The notes under the pieces: generated by a model
Database searches by the model: none
The model's input: only the letters and a program-made list of their open reading frames with translations
Told to the model about the DNA's origin: nothing
Shown here: one piece after another, positions 6,434 to 14,880 of the stretch
Layout of the letters: every line of letters starts with the position of its first letter
Numbering within the stretch: the stretch's first letter is position 1
Made by a program: the position numbers and the translations under genes
Assembly (NCBI GenBank): GCA_009775365.1
Contig: VSPM01000065.1
Location: 1 to 15,027 of the forward strand
Direction of reading: 5' to 3'
Source: Muribaculaceae bacterium
GTDB lineage: Bacteria > Bacteroidota > Bacteroidia > Bacteroidales > Muribaculaceae
DNA length: 15,027 nt

Positions 6434-6784
6434 ATGATTATGAAAAAAATACTCTTCTATATATCTTCGTTTGTCTTATCTGTTGCATTTATTGCCTGCA
6501 ATTCAGGTTTTAATCAGAAAGAAGCGGAGGAAATTCTTCAAAAATCAGAACTTTCTGCAACCGACTATGATAATCTTCTTCATATGTATGAGTCTGCGTT
6601 GGACGATGCTATAAGGTTTTCAAAGATGGAAGCAGAAGAAATGTCGGAAAAAGACAGAGAGGAAGTGTTGCTGATGTTTGCTATGGGTAAGCGTCTTGTA
6701 ATGGATGAAGATAATCTTAGCGACTCTCAAAAAGAAGAATTGACAAGAATTAACACAAAAGGGAAAGAAGAACTTACGAAATGA
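6434..6784 (+). CDS. Small predicted lipoprotein of unknown function
   Basis: The protein has 116 residues from the ATG at 6434, or 114 from the ATG at 6440, which gives the more usual MKKILF start. I do not recognise its family. The hydrophobic N-terminus ends in FIAC followed by NSG, a good lipobox with the lipidated Cys at residue 20 counted from the second ATG, so it should be anchored in a membrane. The mature 95 residues are strongly charged, rich in Glu, Lys and Asp, and probably all helical. They contain no Cys after the lipobox and no known motif. The stop codon TGA overlaps the ATG of the ABC-F gene (ATGA), which suggests translational coupling. It is the first gene after the promoter at 6344-6374. 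Confidence 0.8.
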   Translation: MIMKKILFYISSFVLSVAFIACNSGFNQKEAEEILQKSELSATDYDNLLHMYESALDDAIRFSKMEAEEMSEKDREEVLLMFAMGKRLVMDEDNLSDSQKEELTRINTKGKEELTK

Positions 6785-8754
6785 TAGCAATAAATAACCT
6801 GTCGGTTGAATTTTCGGCTCGTCCTCTCTTCACTGATGTATCTTTCGTTATAAATCCAACTGATAAAATAGCGCTTGTCGGTAAAAATGGTGCCGGCAAG
6901 TCTACTATGCTTAAGATTTTGGCTGGGATTCAGTCTCCTACGGGAGGAAGTGTCAGCAAGCCTGCCAACGTTACTGTCGGCTATTTGCCGCAGCAAATGA
7001 AACTTGCTGACGACACCACAATTCTTGAAGAGGCTAAAAAGGCTTTCCGTCAAAGATTGGCCCTTGAGGAGGAATTGGCATGTCTAAACGAAAACTTGGC
7101 AGAACGTTCAGACTATGAATCGGATAGTTATCATAAACTTCTTGAGAGAATAGAATTTTTGAACGAGCGTATTTCGATGGACGACACACCGAGTGTGGAA
7201 GCGGAGATAGAGCGCACTCTTGTAGGTCTTGGATTTATCAGAAATGACCTTAACCGCCCGACAAGCGAATTTTCCGGAGGGTGGAGAATGAGAGTTGAAT
7301 TGGCAAAAATACTTTTGCAGCGTCCCGATGTCCTTCTGCTTGATGAGCCGACAAACCATCTTGACATAGAATCAATTCAGTGGCTTGAGCAATTTATGCT
7401 CACAAAATCAAAGGCAGTCGTTCTTGTCAGTCATGACAAAGCATTTCTTGATAATGTCACAAAACGCACTATTGAAATTTCTTGCGGGAAAATATACGAC
7501 TACAAAGTTAGTTACACACCATTTGTGCAGCTTCGACAAGAGCGTATAGAGCAGCAGATGCGTGCATATGAAAACCAGCAGAAATTTATATCCGACACTA
7601 AAGATTTTATCGAGCGATTCAGGTATAAGGCAACTAAAGCAGTCCAGGTGCAAAGCCGAATAAAGCAACTTGAAAAAATAGTGCCTATAGAAGTTGATGA
7701 AGTCGACAATTCAAGACTGCGTCTTCGATTTCCTCCGGCTCCACGTTCAGGTGATTTCCCTCTGATTGTAGAGAATCTTGGAAAGAAATATGGAGAGCAT
7801 CAGGTATTTTCCGGTGCGGAATTTTCGTTGCGAAGAGGAGAAAAGGTAGCCTTTGTAGGAAAGAATGGTGAAGGCAAGTCAACTTTAGTGAAATGTATCA
7901 TGGGCGAGATTCCGTTCGACGGTCATCTCCGCCTCGGGCATAATGTCAAAATTGGTTATTTTGCACAAAATCAAGCGCAGATGCTTGATGAGACAATAAC
8001 TGTGTTTGACACTATTGACAGAGTTGCAACCGGAGATGTCAGAAATAGAATACGTGATATTCTTGGTGCGTTTATGTTTGGCGGAGAGGCATCTGAAAAG
8101 AAGGTAAAGGTTTTGTCAGGAGGTGAGAAGACCCGCCTTGCTATGATTAAATTGCTTCTGGAGCCTGTGAATTTCCTTATTCTTGATGAGCCGACAAACC
8201 ATCTTGACATGAAAACAAAGGATATTCTCAAGGATGCAATTAACGATTTTGATGGCACTGTCATTGTTGTCAGTCATGACAGAGAATTCTTGGATGGGCT
8301 TGTAGAGAAAGTTTATGAGTTCGGAGGCGGCAAGGTGAAAGAGAACCTTGGCGGGATATACGATTTTCTTCGTAAGAAAAAACTTGATAATCTCAATGAA
8401 CTTGAACGAAGCACCCCTTCCCTATCCAGCCTTTCGCCTCAATTGGGTAATGAAGCGGATAATGGTCTTCATTCTTCAGAAAGAGAGATGTCTGGCAAAA
8501 ATCTTTCTTATGCCGAGCAAAAAGAAAGAGACAAGATTATCAGAAAGGCCGAAAAAGCAGCAAAAGAGGCCGAGAACAGGGTTAGTGAACTTGAAACTAA
8601 AATCTCTGATATTGAGCATAAATTAGCCGAGGGTGACGCCTCGCCCGAAGTGCTTGAAGAATACTCCGGGCTGAGCACTTTGCTGGAAGAATCTATGGCT
8701 TTGTGGGAGTCTGCACAGATGGAACTTGATTCTTTGAAAGAAAAATTCAGATAA
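6781..8754 (+). CDS. ABC-F family ATPase (Uup/YheS-like ribosome-associated factor)
   Basis: The 657-residue protein has two ABC ATPase domains and no membrane segment, the mark of ABC-F proteins that act on the ribosome rather than in transport. Domain 1 has Walker A GKNGAGKST (34-42), signature FSGGWRMR (164-171), Walker B LLLDEP with Glu189, and SHD (217-219). Domain 2 has GKNGEGKST (360-368), LSGGEK (445-450), LILDEP with Glu470, and SHD (498-500). The helical linker between them (about 245-305) corresponds to the P-site tRNA-interacting motif. A C-terminal charged coiled coil (about 575-657) resembles the Uup/YheS extension. All catalytic residues are intact. The start overlaps the lipoprotein stop by ATGA. 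A resistance role cannot be excluded, but operon context favours a housekeeping factor. Confidence 0.93.
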   Translation: MIAINNLSVEFSARPLFTDVSFVINPTDKIALVGKNGAGKSTMLKILAGIQSPTGGSVSKPANVTVGYLPQQMKLADDTTILEEAKKAFRQRLALEEELACLNENLAERSDYESDSYHKLLERIEFLNERISMDDTPSVEAEIERTLVGLGFIRNDLNRPTSEFSGGWRMRVELAKILLQRPDVLLLDEPTNHLDIESIQWLEQFMLTKSKAVVLVSHDKAFLDNVTKRTIEISCGKIYDYKVSYTPFVQLRQERIEQQMRAYENQQKFISDTKDFIERFRYKATKAVQVQSRIKQLEKIVPIEVDEVDNSRLRLRFPPAPRSGDFPLIVENLGKKYGEHQVFSGAEFSLRRGEKVAFVGKNGEGKSTLVKCIMGEIPFDGHLRLGHNVKIGYFAQNQAQMLDETITVFDTIDRVATGDVRNRIRDILGAFMFGGEASEKKVKVLSGGEKTRLAMIKLLLEPVNFLILDEPTNHLDMKTKDILKDAINDFDGTVIVVSHDREFLDGLVEKVYEFGGGKVKENLGGIYDFLRKKKLDNLNELERSTPSLSSLSPQLGNEADNGLHSSEREMSGKNLSYAEQKERDKIIRKAEKAAKEAENRVSELETKISDIEHKLAEGDASPEVLEEYSGLSTLLEESMALWESAQMELDSLKEKFR

Positions 8755-8782
8755 AGATATGACATCAGAAAACTATTATAAT

Positions 8783-10810
8783 ATGAACCTTAAAAAACTA
8801 ATTATTGGCGCGGCCGCCGGATTGCCAATGATGGCAATGGCCATGCCCCATGGAATTGAAAGGGCAAATCTTGACCCTAATGTTAGTCCGGGTGAGAATT
8901 TTTATCTTTACGCTTGTGGCGGATGGATGAAAAACAATCCGTTAACTCCGGAGTATTCTCGTTTTGGCACATTCGATCAGCTCCGAGAAAATGCACGTGT
9001 GCAGTTGCAGGATTTAATCACTAACCTGTCGGATAATCCGCAGTCGCGCATCAAAGGGACTAATGCTCAGAAAGTAAGCGACCTTTATAAAATGGGCATG
9101 GATAGCGTGCGCTTGAATAAAGAGGCGTCAAAGCCTCTTGCCCCTTTTATCAAGAAAATTGATTCAGCATCTCTCGGCAAGAAAGAGTTTGCGGAACTTC
9201 TGGCATGGATTCATAACGGTATCACCGGCTCGTTCTTTAACTCGGGGGTAGGTTCTGATGCTAAAAACTCCGACCGCAACATCCTGCATATTGGAGAAGT
9301 TGGCCTTGGCCTTGGCGATAGAGATTATTATCTTGAAGAGAATGAGGCTAATGCAAAGATACTTGCGGCATATGAGACATATGTGAAAAGGCTCATGGAA
9401 CTTATCGGATATGATGAGCAGTCGCAAAACAGAGTGTGGAATAACGTCATTTCCATTGAGACAGAATTTGCAAAACACAAGATGACTCGCGAGCAGCGTC
9501 GTAATCCTCAGTTGAGGTATAATATGCGCAGCATTGATCAAATTCGCAAAGATTATCCAAATTTTGACTGGGATACTTATTTTTCATCTCTTGGCGTCGA
9601 TGGTGTGGCCGAGGCAAACATAGCCTCTACGTCGTTTATGGAGTTTCTTGATTCTTACCTCCCCACATTGTCGGAGCAGCAGATAAAAGACTATCTTATG
9701 TTTGAGATGGTGTCTGACTCATCGGGTGTGTTGAGTGATGATTTTCAAGATGCCAATTTCGAGATGTTTGGCAAAGTTATGAGCGGCAAAGAGGAGCAAG
9801 AGCCAAGATGGAAGCGAGCTATGGCTGTTCCTAATTCAATGCTTGGTGAAGCGGTTGGAGAACTATATGTCAACAAATATTTCCCCAACGAGAACAAAGA
9901 ATACATGATCGGACTTGTGGAGAATCTTAGAACAGCGCTCGGCAAACACATCGACAATTTGACATGGATGTCGGATGAAACTAAAAAGAAGGCTCATGAA
10001 AAGCTTTCTACATTCACTGTCAAGATTGGTTATCCCGATAAGTGGAAAGATTATTCCGAAATTATAATCGACCCTGAAAAATCATATCTTGATAATGTCT
10101 ACAATGCTTCAGTGTGGTACACCCAAGACAATTACAAGAAACTTCACAAGCCTGTCGACAAGACAGAGTGGCACATGACTCCGCAGACTGTGAACGCTTA
10201 TTATAATCCTACCACTAATGAAATTTGTTTCCCTGCCGGAATTCTTCAGGCACCCTATTTCGACCTCTCTGCCGACGACGCGCAGAACTATGGGGCTATA
10301 GGTGTTGTTATAGGCCATGAGATGACCCATGGATTTGACGACCAGGGAAGGCAGTATGACAAAGACGGCAATCTGCAAGACTGGTGGATGGCGGAAGATG
10401 CCAGCCGATTCACAACGCTTGCCGATGCTCTTGCCGATCAGTTTGACAAAGTTGAGGTTGCTCCCGGAGTGTTTGCCAACGGGCGGTTCACTCTTGGCGA
10501 AAACATTGCAGACCAAGGAGGATTGCGTGTGGCGCTCACGGCTTATCTTGACTCTATGAAAGATAAGGAACTGAAAGATATCGACGGATTCACTCCTTTG
10601 CAGCGTTTTTATCTGGCTTATGCAAATTTATGGGCAGGAAATATCCGTCAGGAAGAGATTCTTTCTCGCACAAAAACCGATCCTCATTCTCTCGGAGAAA
10701 ACAGAGTTAATGTAACTCTGCGAAACATTGAGCCATTTTTTGAGGCCTTTGGCATAAAGAAAGGCGATAAAATGTTCCGCCCAGAGACTGAGAGGGTTGT
10801 AATTTGGTAA
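8783..10810 (+). CDS. Secreted M13 family zinc metallopeptidase (PepO/neprilysin-like)
   Basis: This enzyme should cut short peptides in the periplasm or outside the cell. I prefer the ATG at 8783 (675 aa) because it starts a signal peptide (MNLKKLIIGAAAGLPMMAMA). An in-frame ATG at 8759, 4 nt after the ABC-F stop, would add eight polar residues. In numbering from 8759, the zinc site is HEMTH with His520, Glu521 and His524, and the third ligand is Glu581 in ENIADQGG, with Asp585 nearby. The substrate-binding NAYYNP motif lies about 55 residues before HEMTH. The N-terminal block NFYLYACGGWMKNNP and the usual length of about 670-690 support a complete M13 protein. No lipobox is seen. It sits between the ABC-F gene and aroE without terminators. 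Confidence 0.95.
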   Translation: MNLKKLIIGAAAGLPMMAMAMPHGIERANLDPNVSPGENFYLYACGGWMKNNPLTPEYSRFGTFDQLRENARVQLQDLITNLSDNPQSRIKGTNAQKVSDLYKMGMDSVRLNKEASKPLAPFIKKIDSASLGKKEFAELLAWIHNGITGSFFNSGVGSDAKNSDRNILHIGEVGLGLGDRDYYLEENEANAKILAAYETYVKRLMELIGYDEQSQNRVWNNVISIETEFAKHKMTREQRRNPQLRYNMRSIDQIRKDYPNFDWDTYFSSLGVDGVAEANIASTSFMEFLDSYLPTLSEQQIKDYLMFEMVSDSSGVLSDDFQDANFEMFGKVMSGKEEQEPRWKRAMAVPNSMLGEAVGELYVNKYFPNENKEYMIGLVENLRTALGKHIDNLTWMSDETKKKAHEKLSTFTVKIGYPDKWKDYSEIIIDPEKSYLDNVYNASVWYTQDNYKKLHKPVDKTEWHMTPQTVNAYYNPTTNEICFPAGILQAPYFDLSADDAQNYGAIGVVIGHEMTHGFDDQGRQYDKDGNLQDWWMAEDASRFTTLADALADQFDKVEVAPGVFANGRFTLGENIADQGGLRVALTAYLDSMKDKELKDIDGFTPLQRFYLAYANLWAGNIRQEEILSRTKTDPHSLGENRVNVTLRNIEPFFEAFGIKKGDKMFRPETERVVIW

Positions 10811-10827
10811 TTTAAACTCGTTTAGAA

Positions 10828-11562
10828 ATGTACGGACTAATTGGCTATCCACTTTCACATTCTTTCTCTGCCGATTTTTTTAATAAAAAATTTAGAGAAG
10901 AAAAGATAGATGAAAGTTATGACCTCTTCCCTATTGAAACAATTTCGGAGCTTCCCGAATTTTTAAAAACACGTCCTGAACTGAATGGGCTGAATGTCAC
11001 AATTCCATATAAGGAGAAGGTGCTGCCTTATCTCGATGCTATTTCTGATGAGGCAAGCCAAATCGGAGCGGTGAATGTAATAAGGATTGAAAGATCTGGC
11101 GATAGCCATAAATTGTGCGGATATAACACAGATGCGAAGGGTTTTCATGACTCGATAATGCCTTTGATGAAACCGCACATGCAAAACGCCTTAATTCTCG
11201 GCACGGGAGGAGCTTCCCGTGCTGTAGAATTTGTCTTGAGAAAAATGGGGCTTGGCGTGAAAAAGGTGTCGAGAAACCCTCGAGAAGGGCAGTTGTCATA
11301 TTCGCAGCTCACACCTGATATTCTGTCAAGCCATCATGTCATAGTCAACACTACCCCGCTTGGAATGTGGCCAGATGTGGATAATGCCCCGGATATTCCA
11401 TATTCATTGCTCACTCATTATCATTTATGCTATGATCTGATATACAACCCGGAGGAAACTGCGTTCTTGAAAAAGGCGTCTGAGCATGGGGCTGCTGTTA
11501 AAAATGGATTGGAAATGTTGCATATTCAGGCGTTGGCTGCCTGGGAAATCTGGCAGGTTTAA
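10828..11562 (+). CDS. aroE: Shikimate dehydrogenase AroE
   Basis: AroE reduces 3-dehydroshikimate to shikimate with NADPH, a cytoplasmic step of aromatic amino acid synthesis. The protein has 244 residues, slightly shorter than the usual 260-290. The shikimate site is visible as SHSFS (10-14), NVTIPYK with catalytic Lys62, and NTDAKGF with Asp102. The nucleotide-binding loop is GTGGAS (125-130), and SRNP (148-151) is where NADP-binding enzymes often carry an Arg. NTTPLGM (174-180), YDLIYNPEET (202-211) and NGLEML (226-231) are further family marks. All key residues are present. It begins 17 nt after the peptidase stop and ends 6 nt before comEC. Confidence 0.96.
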   Translation: MYGLIGYPLSHSFSADFFNKKFREEKIDESYDLFPIETISELPEFLKTRPELNGLNVTIPYKEKVLPYLDAISDEASQIGAVNVIRIERSGDSHKLCGYNTDAKGFHDSIMPLMKPHMQNALILGTGGASRAVEFVLRKMGLGVKKVSRNPREGQLSYSQLTPDILSSHHVIVNTTPLGMWPDVDNAPDIPYSLLTHYHLCYDLIYNPEETAFLKKASEHGAAVKNGLEMLHIQALAAWEIWQV

Positions 11563-11568
11563 TAATAT

Positions 11569-13548
11569 ATGAATTTTCTCCTCCCTCTGATCGGACTAAT
11601 CGCTGGTTTAATAGCAGGCAAATGGCTTCATTCTCCGGTGTGGGGGCTGATGCCGGTGAGTTTTGCGGTTATTGTTTATCTTGTGCTTATAAAGAGAACT
11701 GCGATGCCGTTAAATGCCATAAGATTAAATTCACGCCATTCGGTGTGGATTTTTCTTTTGTTTTTAGGAATTGGCATTTTTGACTCGTGGTATCATAAGC
11801 CGATGTCTTTAAGCGAGACGCAATTGAATCATGCTGTCGCTGCTGAAGGCGAAATAGTTGACGTTAAAACATTGGCATCCGGCGACAGGTTGATTGTTGA
11901 TGTGTTTAAACTTGCATATGACGACGGCAATATTGAAAATTGCCGAAACCTAAAGATTGTGGTTTCTACAGACGGGTATTCCGCGAGCCAAGGCGATGTC
12001 ATATTGTTGCCGGTCGACTTGGAAGCAATATCCGATAATCAAAATTTCAGGTCAAAAGGATATTCGGATAAACTGAAGCGGCGCGGATTATTATATCGTT
12101 CAGATACAGAGGCTGAAAGCATACAATTAAAAGGCTGTTCTAACAGTATGGCGAGCCGGGCGTCTAAGATGAGAGACCGGATTGAAATCCTTATAGAAAA
12201 ATCTATGTTAGACAGAGCTGTGTCTGAATTTATTATCTCTATTCTTCTTGGCGACAAATCATTTCTTTCTAACGACGTAAGAGACTCTTTTAATAATTCC
12301 GGGGTTGCCCATATTCTTGCGTTAAGCGGGATGCATGTGGCAATCATAATGGGAATCATTCTGCTTCTCCTTTTCCCGCTTCAACTCATGGGCATGCGGA
12401 AGTTGCGTTATGTTATTGCTTTGGCTTTGATATGGGCATACGCCTTTATGACCGGTCTTGCGCCTTCAACAGTGAGAGCTTGTGTGATGACTTCATTTAT
12501 GGTTCTCGCATTATTGACTCAGCGACGCAACAAGGCAGTAAATTCTCTGCTGGCGTCTGCATTTATAATAATTCTTGTTGACCCTGCCTCGGTGTATGAC
12601 ATCGGTTTGCAATTAAGTTTTTTGTGTGTTGCATGCATACTTGCTTTTGCCGGGCCTTTGAACACTGTAAGTGAGCGTTATCACCCGAAATGGCATGCAG
12701 TAACATCTTCCATACTTGTTTCTTTAATTGCAACTTTAGGCACTTGGGTGCTTGTTTCTTATTATTTTAAAAGAGTGCCATTGCTTTTTTTGCCCGCAAA
12801 TCTACTATTGGTGCCGCTGTTGCCGGTGTTTATTGGGTTTTCTTTGCTTTACATAATTCTTCTTGGATTTGGAATAGATTTTTATCCTCTCGCATGGGCT
12901 ATCGATAAAGGCTATGCTTTCTTTGTTGCAACTACTGAAATGATGTCATCGTTTGGACATTCAACGATAGAGTTTCAGGCAACATTTCCGGTTGTTCTGC
13001 TATGGCTTGCCGGAGTCTTAATGCTTGGCTTTTCATTGAAAAGAAAGAAAAAACTGTTCTCCGCCTGTATTGGGGCGGCAATGCTCGCAGGGTCGATAGC
13101 CATTATTCCGGTATTCAAAGAGACGCAACCGGATGGCATGATTTTTCAGAAAAACATTTCTGAAATCACAGTAGCGCTTTACGATGGGTATGATGAAAGA
13201 GTGGCGGAATTTCCACGAAACACAGTGAGCCGGATAGTGCATAAAGGGTGTGAGATATTGGCGGTTGATTGCGATGTCGATGTAGATAGCATTTTAAGCA
13301 GTATCTCTATTGCAAGGCGTGACAGTAATCTGAATAATAAATGCAATAAAAGGTATCTTATTCTCGGTTCAGGAGTGAAGAAACTAAAATTGGAGCAGAT
13401 CCCTTGCATAGATGAATTTGACAAAGTTTTTATTCACGCCTCTAATAGAAAGAAACGCGAATCCGCCATAATAAAGGAAGCCATGCAGTTAGGGCTTAAA
13501 CAGATTTATAGTTTAAAGAATGATGGTCCATATGAAGTGGAGTTATGA
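11569..13548 (+). CDS. comEC: ComEC/Rec2 family DNA uptake channel
   Basis: ComEC forms the inner-membrane pore through which single-stranded DNA enters the cytoplasm during natural transformation. The 659-residue protein has three N-terminal membrane segments (about 3-75), a soluble N-terminal domain (about 85-190), and the Competence membrane domain (about 220-490) with the diagnostic LALSGMHVAI (250-259) and further helices. A last hydrophobic segment ends near 515. The C-terminal 140 residues are soluble and lack the HxHxDH site of the metallo-beta-lactamase domain found in Bacillus ComEC. As far as I recall, many Bacteroidota homologues end in a similar short domain. The gene follows aroE by 6 nt, and the start ATG is the first in frame. 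Whether this organism is competent is not shown. Confidence 0.92.
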   Translation: MNFLLPLIGLIAGLIAGKWLHSPVWGLMPVSFAVIVYLVLIKRTAMPLNAIRLNSRHSVWIFLLFLGIGIFDSWYHKPMSLSETQLNHAVAAEGEIVDVKTLASGDRLIVDVFKLAYDDGNIENCRNLKIVVSTDGYSASQGDVILLPVDLEAISDNQNFRSKGYSDKLKRRGLLYRSDTEAESIQLKGCSNSMASRASKMRDRIEILIEKSMLDRAVSEFIISILLGDKSFLSNDVRDSFNNSGVAHILALSGMHVAIIMGIILLLLFPLQLMGMRKLRYVIALALIWAYAFMTGLAPSTVRACVMTSFMVLALLTQRRNKAVNSLLASAFIIILVDPASVYDIGLQLSFLCVACILAFAGPLNTVSERYHPKWHAVTSSILVSLIATLGTWVLVSYYFKRVPLLFLPANLLLVPLLPVFIGFSLLYIILLGFGIDFYPLAWAIDKGYAFFVATTEMMSSFGHSTIEFQATFPVVLLWLAGVLMLGFSLKRKKKLFSACIGAAMLAGSIAIIPVFKETQPDGMIFQKNISEITVALYDGYDERVAEFPRNTVSRIVHKGCEILAVDCDVDVDSILSSISIARRDSNLNNKCNKRYLILGSGVKKLKLEQIPCIDEFDKVFIHASNRKKRESAIIKEAMQLGLKQIYSLKNDGPYEVEL

Positions 13549-13555
13549 CTTCACA

Positions 13556-13584
13556 CGCTTTTAACAATTGATGCATTGTAAGCG
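13556..13584 (+). repeat. Imperfect hairpin after comEC
   Basis: cgctt (13556-13560) pairs with aagcg (13580-13584), and acaat (13564-13568) pairs with attgt (13575-13579), with a three-base bulge and a six-base loop. It lies 7 nt after the comEC stop. No T-run follows, so it is a poor intrinsic terminator. It also overlaps the -33 element of the next candidate promoter. Confidence 0.35.
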
Positions 13585-13606
13585 CTCCTTATAAAAATAA
13601 ATTTTG
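13576..13606 (+). promoter_or_regulatory. Candidate promoter for the LRR protein gene
   Basis: TTG at 13576-13578, a 19-nt spacer, and TAAATTTTG at 13598-13606 resemble the Bacteroidota promoter, with one extra base inside the -7 box. Transcription would start near 13612 and leave an AT-rich leader of about 95 nt before the ATG at 13707. The match is imperfect. Confidence 0.45.
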
Positions 13607-13706
13607 TATTTACTCAAACATTTTAAGATTATTTTAAACCTTTTCTATCTTCATTCGTTTTAATGATAAACAAACAAAATTTCTCTTAATCTTAAAATAT
13701 CGAGTT

Positions 13707-14786
13707 ATGAAAAGAACAATTTTATTTTTGGCATCAGTTATGGCGCTTTCTTGCGCATGGGGCCAAAATCTGTCAAAAAATGAAGCCAAAAGCCTTGAGG
13801 CTTTCATGAACCAGCCTGCTGCAAAAGGAGGCAATAATGGTCAGGCACTCGGTTATGCCGGCGGTGGAATATCAAATCTTCCCGGAATCACAGTGAGCAA
13901 CGGCCATGTCACTGAAATCAAATGGAACAATAAAGATCTTGCAGGAACACTGGATCTTTCCGGTTTCCCGGCACTCCAGAAGGTCGACATCAGTGGCAAT
14001 AAGATTTCTTCTCTTTCTGTAAGTGGCGCTCCTGCTCTTATAGAGCTCAATGCTTCAAAAAACCGTATTGCAAGTGTTGCATTCGAAGGTTGCGAGCAAT
14101 TACAAGTGCTTCGACTCAACAGAAACCGTCTTGCCGAGATTGATCTTGCAGGGGTTCCATTCATAAAGAAACTCAACCTCTCGTCAAATCATATCGCAGA
14201 ACTCGACGTGAGCAATGCAGTGAATCTAACATATCTTAACTGTATGAGCAATCGTCTTGAAGAGCTTACAGTTGCCGACTGCCAGTCATTGAAGACTCTT
14301 TATGCTGGCTATAATGATCTCACGGGGCTTACTCTTTCAGGGCTTGTGAAACTTGAGAATCTAAATGTGCAGGGCAACAAGATTGAACAGCTCTATATTC
14401 AGGAACTTCCGTCGCTCGTTACTCTCGCCTGCAACGATAATCATATGCAGTCGTTAGTTGTGAACGGATGCAAGACTCTTAACGACATCTTTGCTCCTTA
14501 CAATGACCTCACAACGTTCTCTGTGACCGGAACTCCGACTCTTGCCTTTGTGAATCTTGAATGGAATGACCTCACAAATGTTGACTTGAGCAACCTTTCA
14601 TTCCTTCAGAGGGTTAACATTAGCAATAATCAGCTCCAGACTCTTGACCTCAATTATTGCCCGATGCTTTCTTACTTGAACATCAGCTATAATGTAAATC
14701 TTACTGATCTTCGCACGTTGGGCGACACAAGCCTCCGTCAGATTGTAGGTGAATGGTCAAACTTCAATGAGCCAGAGAATTTCTAA
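13707..14786 (+). CDS. Secreted leucine-rich-repeat protein with regular 21-residue repeats
   Basis: The 359-residue protein has a signal peptide (about residues 1-19, ending CAWGQ), a short polar segment (20-79) and about twelve consecutive repeats (80-332). Eleven repeats are exactly 21 residues and the last is 22. The consensus is roughly xxLxLSGxxxLxxLNxSxNxI, with a conserved Asn two before the repeat end, as in internalin-type LRRs rather than BspA-type ones. A 27-residue tail (TDLRTL to PENF) closes it. There is no lipobox, membrane anchor or recognisable secretion-sorting domain, so the mature protein is probably soluble in the periplasm or released. LRRs bind proteins, but no partner can be named. 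It stands alone, with its own candidate promoter and a terminator at 14847. Confidence 0.9.
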   Translation: MKRTILFLASVMALSCAWGQNLSKNEAKSLEAFMNQPAAKGGNNGQALGYAGGGISNLPGITVSNGHVTEIKWNNKDLAGTLDLSGFPALQKVDISGNKISSLSVSGAPALIELNASKNRIASVAFEGCEQLQVLRLNRNRLAEIDLAGVPFIKKLNLSSNHIAELDVSNAVNLTYLNCMSNRLEELTVADCQSLKTLYAGYNDLTGLTLSGLVKLENLNVQGNKIEQLYIQELPSLVTLACNDNHMQSLVVNGCKTLNDIFAPYNDLTTFSVTGTPTLAFVNLEWNDLTNVDLSNLSFLQRVNISNNQLQTLDLNYCPMLSYLNISYNVNLTDLRTLGDTSLRQIVGEWSNFNEPENF

Positions 14787-14807
14787 ATTCACTTAAAAAC
14801 ACACAAC

Positions 14808-14829
14808 ACCACCGAGCCGGAAAGGTGGT
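14808..14829 (+). repeat. Small hairpin upstream of the LRR gene terminator
   Basis: accacc (14808-14813) pairs with ggtggt (14824-14829) across a 10-nt loop, 21 nt after the LRR stop codon. No T-run follows, so it is not the terminator. It could help stabilise the message end. Confidence 0.35.
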
Positions 14830-14846
14830 AGATTAGAGAAAATGTG

Positions 14847-14880
14847 AAGACATTCCTTAGGGGGTGTCTTTTCTGTTTTA
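14847..14880 (+). terminator. Intrinsic terminator after the LRR gene
   Basis: A 10-bp stem (aagacattcc at 14847-14856 with ggggtgtctt at 14861-14870, two G-U pairs) closes on the loop ttag and is followed by ttctgtttta. It lies 60 nt after the stop codon. Confidence 0.8.

Noticed and set aside
13707..14786. LRR coding repeats as a DNA tandem repeat or CRISPR-like array
   Set aside because: The 63-base period is real but reflects protein repeats. The DNA copies are strongly diverged and lie in one intact frame.
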